Positions 44,738 through 53,530 of a DNA stretch of 64,000 nucleotides are shown here, piece by piece. The stretch lies in assembly GCA_035556195.1 (NCBI GenBank), contig DATMFK010000067.1, positions 1-64,000 on the forward strand. The letters are read 5' to 3'. A program made the translations under genes and the position numbers. Each line of letters starts with the position of its first letter. Position 1 is the first letter of the stretch. Source of the DNA: G016756615 sp035556195 (GTDB lineage: Bacteria; Pseudomonadota; Alphaproteobacteria; Rhizobiales; Rhizobiaceae). A model generated the notes under the pieces. That model was not told where the DNA came from, made no database searches, and saw nothing but the letters and a program-made list of their open reading frames with translations.

Positions 44738-45390
44738 TTGAAGATTTGCCCTTTGAGCAGCTTGATATAAGTATCCGCAACAAAGTTCGATGGGCGGACG
44801 AATTGGCCGTCGACATAGCAGAAGCGGCCGCTCAGATACTCGCGGGTGGACAGCAGCATCTGGGTCACGACATCGATCTCGTTCGGGTCGTCGATCCTCA
44901 GATTGCCCCGCCTCCTCTCATATTCGAGGGCGCGACGGTAGCTCGCCGTCTGCATCTCGAGATGACGGCGGAAGCCGGTCGGCGCCTGTACCATCCCCTC
45001 GCTCAGGATCTTGAACAGATGAGGCGACTTTTCGAGAAACTCGAAGAAGCCGCACAGGCGCGCGCGCTCGCGTTCCAGCGGGTCGTCCGGAGCGGCCATC
45101 ACCTTGGCCCGGATCATCTCGTGAAGCTGCTCGCTGATCGCCGGAAGAAGCTGGTCCAGCAGGTCCTGCCGTGATTCGAAGTAGTTGTAGAACGTCCCCT
45201 GCGCCACCTTCGCCTGGGCGGTTATCAAAGCGACGGACGCGCCCGCATAACCTTGTTCCCCTACGATCTGGACGGCAGCCTCGAACAGCCGCACCCGTGT
45301 GGCTTCCGCCTTCTCGGCGCGTGTGAGACGCGTCCTTGTGCCCCCGTCCCGGTTTGAGCGTACTGTTTCTTTGATACTCGAGTCTCTCAT
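44734..45390 (-). CDS. TetR-family transcriptional regulator (likely regulator of the catabolic region)
   Basis: The 218-residue protein has the TetR N-terminal domain (RLFEAAVQIVGEQGYAGASVALITAQAKVAQGTFYNYFESRQDLLDQLL) followed by a helical ligand domain. It lies centrally in the acyl-CoA region, so it is the best candidate for binding the TGAA-N6-TCATTAA-type sites at 41730, 41855 and 54689 and the related palindrome just upstream at 45433. A CoA thioester would be a typical ligand. ATG 45390 has GAGGT upstream; the earlier frame start at 45429 overlaps the operator area. Confidence 0.88.
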   Translation of the reverse strand: MRDSSIKETVRSNRDGGTRTRLTRAEKAEATRVRLFEAAVQIVGEQGYAGASVALITAQAKVAQGTFYNYFESRQDLLDQLLPAISEQLHEMIRAKVMAAPDDPLERERARLCGFFEFLEKSPHLFKILSEGMVQAPTGFRRHLEMQTASYRRALEYERRRGNLRIDDPNEIDVVTQMLLSTREYLSGRFCYVDGQFVRPSNFVADTYIKLLKGQIFK

Positions 45391-45423
45391 GATTGACCTC
45401 AGCCTACGGGCGCCGTAGGGCGC

Positions 45424-45491
45424 TGTCAAATCGAAATGAATTATGACTCATGATTCATTTCTGTTTACAAATCCGGAAATACGCGTAGCAT
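45424..45491. promoter_or_regulatory. Divergent promoters with ATTCATTT palindrome
   Basis: GAAATGAAT at 45433 and ATTCATTTC at 45453 form a perfect 9-bp inverted repeat with an 11-nt centre (45433-45461). Leftward TTGACA (45429-45424) faces the TetR gene. Rightward TTTACA at 45464 and TAGCAT at 45486 (16-nt spacing) face the TRAP operon. The palindrome is related to, but one base wider than, the TGAA-N6-TCATT sites. Confidence 0.55.
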
Positions 45492-45640
45492 GACTGTCAC
45501 GAGCGCCCCCTGGAGGAGTGATGCCCAAGGAGGGCATGCAGGAGCGCCGTGAGACCGGTGGAGGCCGGTGTTTCCAATGTCGAGCCGTTCGATCGAGCCC
45601 TTGTCTCGAAACGAACTCGGCTGTCTCAAGGGAGGGGACG

Positions 45641-46738
45641 ATGATTGCATATGCACGCAGGTTGCTTGCCGCGACCGCCATGTTTGGCGCAGCGCTCACG
45701 GCTACGGCGGGAGCCGCGGAGTTCATCATATCGACGGGCCTGGGCAAGCCACATCTGTGGGTCGGCGCCCATATGGATCCGTTCGCCGACGCCATCGAGC
45801 AGGGAAGCAATGGCGAGATAACGTTTACGCGATTCTACGCAGGTGAACTTTCCGCCGTCGGGCGAGAGCTGGACAGCCTGCAGAGCGGAACGATCCAAGT
45901 CGCCGCGCCGCTGCTGGCGCCCTATCACGAAGGTCGGTTCCCATTGTCCGACGTTACGCAGCTGCCGACCTACGGCACGGATTCGCCGATGGTGACGCGC
46001 GCGTTCCAGAAGCTTCTCGATTCGGACGTGGAACTGAAGGACGGCAAGACGTTCTACGAATACGAGATCGCGGACAAGGGCATTCGCGCATGGGCCCTGG
46101 GCGCGACCGCGCCCTATTCGATTTCGACGGTGAAGAAGGTGCTGAGGGAGCCGGAGGACCTTCGCGGCGTGCCGCTCCGCGCCGGCTCTGCGCTTCACAC
46201 CATCATGCTCGAAAAGCTGGGCGCGACGCCGGTGACGATCCCGGGTTCGCAGGCCTTCGAGGCGGCCTCGCGCGGCACGATCGAAGGCATTGTGATCGCC
46301 ATCTCCGACTGGCCCTCCTATTCGCTGCAGCAATTGCTGAGACACTCGATCGTCGACGTCTCCATCGGTCACTGGGAAAGCTATCTCGCGGTGAGCAACG
46401 AGATGTGGGACCAGCTGACTGACGACCAGAAGAAGCTTTGGGACGAGACCGCGCGCGCCGTCGCCACGAAGAACGCCGAACAGTGGGAAGCGCGGGTCGG
46501 CACGGTGAAGGAAGAATCCATCAGCAAGGATGGCGGTTCGTTCGTGTCGATCAACGATCTCTCGCCGGCCATGAAGGCGCATATCGACAAGGCTGCCGCC
46601 GATACCTGGGTCGCCTGGATCGAAAAGACCGAGGCGGACGGACATCCGGCGAGGGCGGCGGCGAAGCTTTACGCGGAGCTCATCCAGGCCGAAGGGGCCA
46701 AGTTGCCTGCGGGTGTTGCCGAATATCTCGCGAAATGA
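45641..46738 (+). CDS. TRAP transporter substrate-binding protein (DctP family)
   Basis: The 365-residue periplasmic protein has a signal peptide (ending TAGAAE) and the DctP pattern: STGLGKPHLWVGAHMDPFADAIEQGSNGEITFTRFYAGEL, the arginine-containing VPLRAGSALHTIMLEKLGATPV that grips a carboxylate, and SNEMWDQLTDDQKKLWDE. TRAP systems import organic acids with sodium or proton symport. ATG 45641 follows GGAGGGG; the frame extends 5' but without a start of this quality. It heads a long plus-strand operon. Confidence 0.92.
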   Translation: MIAYARRLLAATAMFGAALTATAGAAEFIISTGLGKPHLWVGAHMDPFADAIEQGSNGEITFTRFYAGELSAVGRELDSLQSGTIQVAAPLLAPYHEGRFPLSDVTQLPTYGTDSPMVTRAFQKLLDSDVELKDGKTFYEYEIADKGIRAWALGATAPYSISTVKKVLREPEDLRGVPLRAGSALHTIMLEKLGATPVTIPGSQAFEAASRGTIEGIVIAISDWPSYSLQQLLRHSIVDVSIGHWESYLAVSNEMWDQLTDDQKKLWDETARAVATKNAEQWEARVGTVKEESISKDGGSFVSINDLSPAMKAHIDKAAADTWVAWIEKTEADGHPARAAAKLYAELIQAEGAKLPAGVAEYLAK

Positions 46739-46746
46739 TTGCCGCC

Positions 46747-46769
46747 GACGCCGCCCGCCGGGCGGCGTC
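46747..46769 (+). terminator. Strong hairpin between DctP and DctM
   Basis: A perfect 10-bp GC stem (GACGCCGCCC / GGGCGGCGTC) with a 3-nt loop starts 9 nt after the DctP stop. It lacks a U-tract and sits within the operon, so it probably blocks 3' exonucleases or attenuates, giving more binding protein than permease. Confidence 0.6.
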
Positions 46770-46795
46770 GATCCCTCTCGGAGATCGGAATTCGC

Positions 46796-48106
46796 ATGTC
46801 CAAGGACTGGATCATCTGGGCAGTGACGCTCTGGATCGTCGTCTTCTTGATGGCGGGACAGGCGGTCGCGACCTGCCTGCTGGGTGCGGGGCTCATCGGC
46901 GTGATGCTGTGGGTGGGGCCGGGCGTCCTCAATGGCATCGTCGGGCAGGACACGTTCTACACGGCATCGGCCTACACGCTGTCGATCATCCCGCTCTACC
47001 TCTTGATGGCGCAATTGCTGCTCAAGGGCGGCGTGATCATCGACCTCTTCCGCGTCGGCCACAGGATTGCCGGCTACCGCAGGTTCCCACTCGGCGTGGC
47101 TACCCTGGTAACTGGAGGCCTGCTCGGTGCGGTGTCTGGATCCGGAACGGCAAGTGCAGCCGCGCTCGCCACGCTCGCGGGACCTGAGCTTCAAAGGGTC
47201 GGCTACACGCGCAGCTTTTCCGTGGCGCTCGCCGCCATCTCGGGTTCGCTCTCGGTCATCATACCGCCGAGCCTCCTGATCATGATCTATGGATCGCTCA
47301 CGGAGATCCCGATCGGGCACCTTTTCATCGGTTCGATAGGTCCCGGCATCCTGTGCATCGTCGTCTATGTCGGCTGCCTCTATTTTCTGGGGGATGTCGA
47401 ACCCGGGGCGGTCGACGGCCAGCGTCACCAGGTTATCGAGGATCCGCAGGAGACCCGGCGCTCAGTCGGGGCCTTCACCTTCGTCGTCGTGCTCATGTTC
47501 GTCGTGTTCGGCGGCATCTACGGTGGGATTGTGACCGTGGGCGAGGCTGGCGCGCTTGGGGCCTTCGCGGCCTTCGTCGGAATGATCGTCATGCGAAGGG
47601 TCGGCCCGAAGGATATTGCTGCCGCACTGATCGACTCCGTCAAAGTGTCGGCCATGCTTTTGATGCTGCTCATCGCGGCGCAGATCTTCTCGCGCTTCAT
47701 GTCCTTCTCCCGCCTGCCAACGGAACTGCTCGAGTTCGCTCAGCCGCTCGTAGGCAATCCGACGCTCCTCGTCCTCGTCCTCATGTTCGGATTGTTCGCG
47801 GCCGGCATGTTCCTGGAGGAGGTGACGACCATCGTCCTTTCCATTCCGATCATCATCCCGATGGTGCAGGCGGCCGGCGTCGACGTGATCTGGTTCGGGG
47901 TGATGGCCTGTTTCGTCATTTCGCTGGGACTGCTGACCCCGCCGGTCGGACTTGTCGCCTTCTCGGCCGCCACGGCCGCCCGCACTCCCGTGGGGCCGGT
48001 GTTCAGGCCTTGCCTCACATTTTCGTCGATTGCCGCCTTTGTGGTCGTCGCCGCCATGATGATCTTCCCCGGCATCGCCACCTGGCTGCCGAGCCATCTC
48101 AACTGA
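46796..48106 (+). CDS. TRAP transporter large permease (DctM family)
   Basis: The 436-residue protein has about 12 membrane helices and the DctM marks GLLGAVSGSGTASAAALATL, SLSVIIPPSLLIMIYG and GLFAAGMFLEEVTTIVLSIPIIIPMVQAAGVDVIWFGVMACFVISLGLLTPPVGL. It is the main transport subunit. ATG 46796 gives the expected N-terminus. The order here is P-M-Q, with the large subunit before the small one, whereas P-Q-M is more common. Confidence 0.93.
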   Translation: MSKDWIIWAVTLWIVVFLMAGQAVATCLLGAGLIGVMLWVGPGVLNGIVGQDTFYTASAYTLSIIPLYLLMAQLLLKGGVIIDLFRVGHRIAGYRRFPLGVATLVTGGLLGAVSGSGTASAAALATLAGPELQRVGYTRSFSVALAAISGSLSVIIPPSLLIMIYGSLTEIPIGHLFIGSIGPGILCIVVYVGCLYFLGDVEPGAVDGQRHQVIEDPQETRRSVGAFTFVVVLMFVVFGGIYGGIVTVGEAGALGAFAAFVGMIVMRRVGPKDIAAALIDSVKVSAMLLMLLIAAQIFSRFMSFSRLPTELLEFAQPLVGNPTLLVLVLMFGLFAAGMFLEEVTTIVLSIPIIIPMVQAAGVDVIWFGVMACFVISLGLLTPPVGLVAFSAATAARTPVGPVFRPCLTFSSIAAFVVVAAMMIFPGIATWLPSHLN

Positions 48107-48114
48107 GGTTCGCA

Positions 48115-48660
48115 ATGCGCTTCTGGAGAACCGTCTGGGCCTTCGAATGGGGACTCGCCGCGATTGGAGCGGGTTCCATGCTCTTCCTCATGATGATGGT
48201 CACGGTCGTCAGCGTGGCCGGTCGCTACTTTCTGCAGGCCGACCTCATCCCGGGCGCCTACAATATTGTCGAGCGCATCATCTTTCCCCTGCTGGTCTTC
48301 TGGGCTTTGCCGATCGCCCATCGGGAAGGCATGTTCCCGCGTCTGGAGACCCTGGCGGATGCACAGCCGCCGAGACGGCGGGCCGTCATCGCCGCCCTGG
48401 TGACCGCCGTCGAGATCGCCATCTACGCCGTGTTCATGTGGTTCATTCTGCGCTTCGTCTGGACCAGCATCCAGTCGAACCGCACGATGCAGATCGGTAC
48501 CGCGTTCTGGCCGCTCTGGCCGATCCTCGTGATGATGCCTCTCGCTTTCGGGCTGATGCTGCTGGAGATGGGGCGGCTGCTCTACAGGGACGTTCGCAGG
48601 GTCTTGGGGCTGGAGGCCACCGTCGACGAGCCGGTATTCCAGGGGAGCTCGGCAGTATGA
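48115..48660 (+). CDS. TRAP transporter small permease (DctQ family)
   Basis: The 181-residue protein has four membrane helices and the DctQ pattern (LFLMMMVTVVSVAGRYFLQADLIPGAYNIVERIIFPLLVFWALPIAHREGMFPRLETL). It completes the TRAP transporter with DctP and DctM. It starts 8 bp after the DctM stop and its stop overlaps the kinase start (ATGA), tying the transporter to the downstream acyl-CoA genes. Confidence 0.9.
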   Translation: MRFWRTVWAFEWGLAAIGAGSMLFLMMMVTVVSVAGRYFLQADLIPGAYNIVERIIFPLLVFWALPIAHREGMFPRLETLADAQPPRRRAVIAALVTAVEIAIYAVFMWFILRFVWTSIQSNRTMQIGTAFWPLWPILVMMPLAFGLMLLEMGRLLYRDVRRVLGLEATVDEPVFQGSSAV

Positions 48661-49742
48661 CCGCCTCCGCCATGCGCTCGAAACCGTCCGGGGCACCGGC
48701 CGGAAACTTCGATCCAACCGATGTCGAAACGATACGCGGCGTGCTGGCCGGCTTCATCCGCGACCAGACCGGTTCGCCGGTCGAGATCGGGCCGCTCAAG
48801 CGTTTCACCGTAGGCTTTTCCTGGGTGACCTATGGTTTCCACGCGAGCTGGGTCGAGAATGGTCGGCTCGTGCAGCGTGATCTCATCCTGCGCGTCGGCC
48901 CGCCCACGGGGATCTTCGGTCCCTATAGCGCCTATCCGGAATTCGTCACGCTTCGCGAACTCGGAAACAGCACGGTGCCCGTACCGCGTGTCTACTGGTA
49001 CAGCGACGACACTTCCGTCCTGGGGGCTCCATTCTTCGTCTGCGATCTGGTTCCTGGCGAGGCGCCGATACCCTGGACGCACGATGGCGGACCGGCTTTC
49101 GACGAACAACGGCGAATCCAGCTCGGCACGCAGTTCGTGGGCGCCTTGGCCGCGTTGCACCGCTTTGAATGGCAGGACACCCCCGTCGCGACGATCGACG
49201 GTACGAAGGATGTGAAACGCACGGCCACCACGCAAGTCGACCATTGGATGGAACTGCTCGAAAAGTGGTCGCCGGACCGTGTCCCCATGCTCGAATTGGC
49301 TGCGGCGTGGTTGCGCGAACGCGCACCGGCCGCTGCACGCATCTCGATCACACATGGCGACTTCCGCATCGGCAATTTCCTGGAGGTCGACGGTCGCATC
49401 ACGGCCATCCTGGATTGGGAACTGGTGCGTCTCGGGGACCCCGTCGAGGACCTGGGCTGGGTCTGTCTTCAGGCCTGGCGTGGACGCTCGCCCTTTATGT
49501 GCCACTTCTTCGAGCGCGAGGAATTGCGTGACCGTTATGCCACCCTGACAGGGCACGAGGTCTCGCTCGCCGACATGGCCTATTGGGAAGCATTCGGCAC
49601 CTTCAAGCTGGCCATCATGCACTACGGAGCGACCGACTGTTTCGCCCGGCGCGGATTCAACGACCTGCGCATGGCCGGGATGGGCGCCCAGATCCCGCGC
49701 ATGCTCCTTCAAGTGGAATCCGCGATGGAACGCGCATCATGA
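48657..49742 (+). CDS. APH-fold phosphotransferase, LvaA/ACAD10-11 kinase-like
   Basis: The 361-residue protein is an aminoglycoside-phosphotransferase-fold kinase. The catalytic loop is HGDFRIGN (233-240, base Asp235), the metal-binding motif is ILDWELVRLGDP (Asp253), and the N-lobe has RDLILRVGPP. The DWELxxLGDP signature is that of the kinase domain of ACAD10/11 and of LvaA, which phosphorylates 4-hydroxyacyl-CoA in levulinate breakdown. An ACAD11-like dehydrogenase two genes on supports this rather than drug resistance. ATG 48657 overlaps the dctQ stop. Confidence 0.87.
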   Translation: MTASAMRSKPSGAPAGNFDPTDVETIRGVLAGFIRDQTGSPVEIGPLKRFTVGFSWVTYGFHASWVENGRLVQRDLILRVGPPTGIFGPYSAYPEFVTLRELGNSTVPVPRVYWYSDDTSVLGAPFFVCDLVPGEAPIPWTHDGGPAFDEQRRIQLGTQFVGALAALHRFEWQDTPVATIDGTKDVKRTATTQVDHWMELLEKWSPDRVPMLELAAAWLRERAPAAARISITHGDFRIGNFLEVDGRITAILDWELVRLGDPVEDLGWVCLQAWRGRSPFMCHFFEREELRDRYATLTGHEVSLADMAYWEAFGTFKLAIMHYGATDCFARRGFNDLRMAGMGAQIPRMLLQVESAMERAS

Positions 49743-50209
49743 ATGTTCCCCTGTCCAGGATCATCGAAGGCATCATCGCGACGATGCGCAGTGACGTGAT
49801 CCCGCACGTCTCCGATTCCTACGCAAGGGGTCAGGCCGTCGGCGTCATCGACCTTCTGAACAATATCGCCCCGAGAGTCGAATGGGCGCAGCTGCCGCTT
49901 CTCGAACTGGTCGAGGCGAAGCGCCGCCTGCTCGAAGAGATCGCACGAACAGTGCCCGATGTGGCGGCGCAGCCGGTCGTCGAGGAGACACCGGCGACGG
50001 CCGAAGGACTGCTCGTCCTCAGGGGCCGGCTCGACGCCGCGATCTGCGACGCCATCGCTTTTCTGTGGCCGCGCCGGCACGAGCCGGACTGTGGCCGTGC
50101 GGCCGGGCTGATCCAGGCCCATCTCCACGACGAGATGACGGCCGAAATGAAGATCACCCGCAAGCCGCTTTTTGCCGAGATCGCAAGCGGCGACGGCGCA
50201 AAAGCCTGA
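49739..50209 (+). CDS. Small helical protein accompanying the kinase (LvaB-like position; possibly DUF6285)
   Basis: The 156-residue protein is mostly helical, has no signal peptide and includes RGQAVGVIDLLNNIAPRVEWAQLPLLELVEAKRRLLEEI. It lies between an LvaA-like kinase and an acyl-CoA ligase, overlapping the kinase stop (ATGA). In P. putida a small protein, LvaB, sits in this place and is needed by LvaA. I infer an analogous role from position only; membership of DUF6285 is a guess. Confidence 0.7.
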   Translation: MNVPLSRIIEGIIATMRSDVIPHVSDSYARGQAVGVIDLLNNIAPRVEWAQLPLLELVEAKRRLLEEIARTVPDVAAQPVVEETPATAEGLLVLRGRLDAAICDAIAFLWPRRHEPDCGRAAGLIQAHLHDEMTAEMKITRKPLFAEIASGDGAKA

Positions 50210-50238
50210 TCAGGAACGGTACCACGGGGAGGTGGACC

Positions 50239-51858
50239 ATGGAACATCATCTCGATCCACGAATGCCCGCGCCCGAGGCATGCGTCCAGCGCTACATGCT
50301 CGAGCGCTGGGCCTCGGTTCAGCCGGAAAAAACCTTTGCGATCTTCACCGACGGGTCTGAGTGGACCTATGCCGAAACCCTGCGCGAGGCGGTCACCACC
50401 GCAAATGCTCTTCGTGCTCTGGGTGTGCGGCAGGGCGAGCGCGTCTTGTGCTGGCTTCCCAACAGTGCGGATTGCCTGAGGGTCTGGTTCGGTCTCAACT
50501 ATCTCGGAGCGGTCTTCGTCCCGTTGAACCTCGCCTATCGCGGCAACCTCCTGCGGCATGCGGTCAAGTTGTCGGAAGCTCGTCTCGGCATCGTCCATGC
50601 CGACCTTCACCAACGCCTTGGGGAAGTCCAGTTGAGCAGGCTGGAGGAAATCGTCGTCCTGGGCGGTCGCGGAAGCGACGTGCCCGGGTTGAAGGTCCAC
50701 CAGGCCGACAAGCTTGCCTCGCAAAATATCGCTCCACCCACGTTGGACCGGGCGATCGCCCCGTGGGACATGCAGTCCATCATCTTCACCTCCGGCACGA
50801 CGGGGCCCTCGAAAGGGGTGATGTCGTCCTACGTCCATCTCTACAGCATGGCCGCGGCCGCGCCGTTCCTCCGGTCCGACGACCGCTACATGATCAACCT
50901 GCCGATGTTTCATTCCGGCGGCGTCATGCCGGTCACGGCAATGCTCATCCATGGCGGTTCGATCGTCATGGTCGACGCGTTCGATACCGAAGCGTTCTGG
51001 CCGACCGTTCGCCGCACGGGCATCACCACGGCGATCCTGCTGGGCGTCATGGGTGGATTCCTGCTGAAACGCCCGGCAAGCGAGGACGACAGGAATCACA
51101 CGCTGCGAACCTGCACCTACGTCCCTCTCAACGACACGGCGCCGAAGTTCCACGAACGTTTCGGCACCGAAATTCATACCCATTTCAACATGACCGAGAT
51201 CAGCATGCCCATCGTGTCGGAACCGAATCCCACTGCGCTGGGCAGCGCCGGGAAGCCACGGACCGGCGTTCAGGTGCGTCTCGTCGACGAAAACGACTGC
51301 GAGGTCCCGGTCGGCGCGGTGGGCGAAATGGTGATCCGGACCGATTGCCCCTGGGCGATGAACCATGGCTACGCCGGGAATGCGGAGGCCACTGCCGCGG
51401 CCTGGCGAAACGGCTGGTTCCACACCGGCGACGGGTTCCGGCGCGACGAGAAAGGCAACTTCTACTTCGTCGACCGGCTCAAGGATGCGATCCGCCGGCG
51501 TGGCGAGAACATCTCGTCTTTCGAGGTCGAGTCGGAAGTCCTGTCGCATCCCGCCGTGCGGGAAGCGGCCGCTGTCGCGGTGAAGAGCGAAATCGCCGAG
51601 GACGAGGTCATGGCCGTCGTCGCGCTCAAAGACGAGGCCAGCTTCGATCCGGCCGAGCTCATCGAGTTCCTGCGCCCCCGCATGGCCCACTTCATGATCC
51701 CCCGCTATGTCCGCGTCGTCGACGCCTTGCCAAGGACGCCGACGGCCAAGATCGAGAAGATCAAGCTTCGCGAACAAGGGGTGACCGCCGACACCTGGGA
51801 TCGAGATGCCGCGGGCATCGTCGTGAAGCGCGAGAAGGTCGGGGCCAAGAGCGCCTGA
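50239..51858 (+). CDS. Acyl-CoA ligase (AMP-binding)
   Basis: The 539-residue adenylate-forming enzyme has the P-loop IIFTSGTTGPSKGVMSSYVH, HFNMTEISMP, GWFHTGDGFRRDEKGNFYFVDRLKDAIRRRGENISSFEVE and the C-terminal catalytic lysine region PRTPTAKIEK. It activates a carboxylic acid with ATP and CoA. It resembles caiC/crotonobetaine-type and LvaE-type ligases more than long-chain FadD. ATG 50239 has GGGGAGG upstream. In context it should make the CoA ester that the preceding kinase phosphorylates. Confidence 0.92.
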   Translation: MEHHLDPRMPAPEACVQRYMLERWASVQPEKTFAIFTDGSEWTYAETLREAVTTANALRALGVRQGERVLCWLPNSADCLRVWFGLNYLGAVFVPLNLAYRGNLLRHAVKLSEARLGIVHADLHQRLGEVQLSRLEEIVVLGGRGSDVPGLKVHQADKLASQNIAPPTLDRAIAPWDMQSIIFTSGTTGPSKGVMSSYVHLYSMAAAAPFLRSDDRYMINLPMFHSGGVMPVTAMLIHGGSIVMVDAFDTEAFWPTVRRTGITTAILLGVMGGFLLKRPASEDDRNHTLRTCTYVPLNDTAPKFHERFGTEIHTHFNMTEISMPIVSEPNPTALGSAGKPRTGVQVRLVDENDCEVPVGAVGEMVIRTDCPWAMNHGYAGNAEATAAAWRNGWFHTGDGFRRDEKGNFYFVDRLKDAIRRRGENISSFEVESEVLSHPAVREAAAVAVKSEIAEDEVMAVVALKDEASFDPAELIEFLRPRMAHFMIPRYVRVVDALPRTPTAKIEKIKLREQGVTADTWDRDAAGIVVKREKVGAKSA

Positions 51859-51870
51859 CGGAGGGATTTG

Positions 51871-53073
51871 ATGTTTGCCGAACTTTCTCCCCATGCACGT
51901 GGGTTGCGCGATCGCCTCGAAGCATTCATGCGCGAGCATATCTACCCCAATGAGCGTGAGCTGCTGGCGCCGCCGGGCGAGGCCGGGAAGTGGGAGCCCC
52001 GCCCGCTTGCAATGTCCCTGGCCGAAAAGGCCAGGAGCGAGGGGCTCTGGAACCTCTTCTACAATCACGGCCCCGAGGGACAGGGGCTGACGAACTGGGA
52101 GTACTCGCAGCTTTGCGAGGTTCTCGGGCGTTCCCTGGCAGCGCCGGAAATATTCAACTGCAACGCTCCCGACGTCGGCAACATGGAGCTGCTCGCGGCA
52201 TATGGCACGGAGGCGCAGAAGGAGCGTTGGTTGAAGCCGCTGCTCTCGGGCGAAATCCGCTCCTGTTTCGCGATGACCGAGCCGAAGGTCGCTTCGTCCG
52301 ACGCGACCAATATCGAAACGCACATCCGCAGGGACGGCGACCACTATGTCGTCAACGGTCGCAAGTGGTGGGTGACCGGCGCCCCTTCGCAACGCTGCAA
52401 GGTGGCCATCGTCATGGGCAAAAGCGATCGCGGGGCGGCCAAGCACCTGCAGCAATCGATGATCCTTGTTCCGATGGACACCCCCGGCGTCGTCATGGAG
52501 CGGCCGCTCAGCGTCTACGGATACGAGCACGCGCCGCTCGGGCACGGCGAGGTCGTCTTCGACAATGTCCGCGTTCCCCGGGAGAACATGCTTCTCGGCG
52601 AGGGGCGCGGCTTCGAAATCGCCCAGGGAAGGCTGGGGCCCGGACGGATACACCACTGCATGCGCTTCATCGGCCTGGCCGAACGCGCTCTGGAGATCAT
52701 GTGCGCGCGCGCCAGGGAGCGCGTGGCCTTCGGCTCCACTCTTGCCGAGATGGGCGCGGTCCGGCAGGCGATCGGGCAATCGCGCTGCGACATCGAGCAG
52801 GCGCGGCTGGTCACCTTGCGAGCCGCCTGGACGATGGACAAGGTCGGAAACAAGGCCGCCCGCAACGAGATCGCGGTCGCCAAGATCGTCGTGCCGACGA
52901 TCGTCGGGACCGTGATCGATCGTGCCATCCAGGTTCATGGCGGGGCAGGGCTTTCCCAGGATTTCTTCCTCGCCGAAGCATTCGCCGAAACGCGGTTCCT
53001 GCGCATCGGCGATGGACCGGACGAGGTTCATCGGGAAGCGCTCGCCCGCGCGGAATTGGCACGACAGCATTGA
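51871..53073 (+). CDS. Acyl-CoA dehydrogenase, ACAD10/11-LvaC type
   Basis: The 400-residue flavoprotein has FAMTEPKVASSDATNIETHI, the ACAD11-like GRLGPGRIHHCMR (253-265) in place of the usual helix-G base, and VHGGAGLSQDFFLAEAFAETRFLRIGDGPDEVH. ACAD11 and LvaC process 4-phosphoacyl-CoA by removing phosphate and then yielding a 2-enoyl- or 3-hydroxyacyl-CoA. Together with the kinase at 48657 this argues for 4-hydroxyacyl-CoA catabolism. Confidence 0.9.
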   Translation: MFAELSPHARGLRDRLEAFMREHIYPNERELLAPPGEAGKWEPRPLAMSLAEKARSEGLWNLFYNHGPEGQGLTNWEYSQLCEVLGRSLAAPEIFNCNAPDVGNMELLAAYGTEAQKERWLKPLLSGEIRSCFAMTEPKVASSDATNIETHIRRDGDHYVVNGRKWWVTGAPSQRCKVAIVMGKSDRGAAKHLQQSMILVPMDTPGVVMERPLSVYGYEHAPLGHGEVVFDNVRVPRENMLLGEGRGFEIAQGRLGPGRIHHCMRFIGLAERALEIMCARARERVAFGSTLAEMGAVRQAIGQSRCDIEQARLVTLRAAWTMDKVGNKAARNEIAVAKIVVPTIVGTVIDRAIQVHGGAGLSQDFFLAEAFAETRFLRIGDGPDEVHREALARAELARQH

Positions 53074-53080
53074 GAGGAAG

Positions 53081-53530
53081 ATGATGTCACGACTGCAAAC
53101 AGGCCAGACGGTCATGACGCCAGGCCGGACCATAGGCGAAGGCGATATCGCGCTTTTCGCCGGTCTCGTCGGCGATTTTACGCCCATCCACGTCGACGAG
53201 ACCTTCGCGCAGGCGTCACCTCACAAGTCCCGCATCGCCCACGGCCCTCATTCGATGGCGACCGCCATCGGCATGGCGACCCACACCGGGCTGTTCGGCG
53301 AACGGGTGATCGGGCTTGTCAATCTGAACTGGGATTTCTCCGGCGCGGTGAAGATCGGAGATACGATCCGTTCGAAGGTGACGGTCGAGGAAGTCCGGCC
53401 GACGTCCAAGGAAGGACGCAGCCTCGCAACATACGGGTTCGAGGTTCTCAACCAGCGCGACGAGCAGATTCAACGCGGACGGATGATGGTGATCGTTCGC
53501 TCCGACGAGGTCCGGGAGGCAGGGGAATGA
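53081..53530 (+). CDS. MaoC-like (R)-hydratase/dehydratase
   Basis: The 149-residue hot-dog-fold protein has the hydratase-2 catalytic pair in GDFTPIHVDE (Asp32, His37) and AHGPHSMATAIGM. It would hydrate the enoyl-CoA made by the dehydrogenase 7 bp upstream. ATG 53081 or 53084 follows GAGAGGAAG; the stop overlaps the next start (ATGA). Confidence 0.92.
   Translation: MMSRLQTGQTVMTPGRTIGEGDIALFAGLVGDFTPIHVDETFAQASPHKSRIAHGPHSMATAIGMATHTGLFGERVIGLVNLNWDFSGAVKIGDTIRSKVTVEEVRPTSKEGRSLATYGFEVLNQRDEQIQRGRMMVIVRSDEVREAGE

Noticed and set aside
48657..49742. Aminoglycoside resistance gene
   Set aside because: The APH fold is shared, but the DWELVRLGDP signature and acyl-CoA neighbours fit the LvaA/ACAD10-11 kinase group.
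49831..53187. Very long open frame (over 1100 codons) on the minus strand
   Set aside because: It is antisense to the kinase-partner, ligase, ACAD and MaoC genes, which have clear domains. Its sequence is low in family-like motifs, and long antisense frames are expected in GC-rich DNA.
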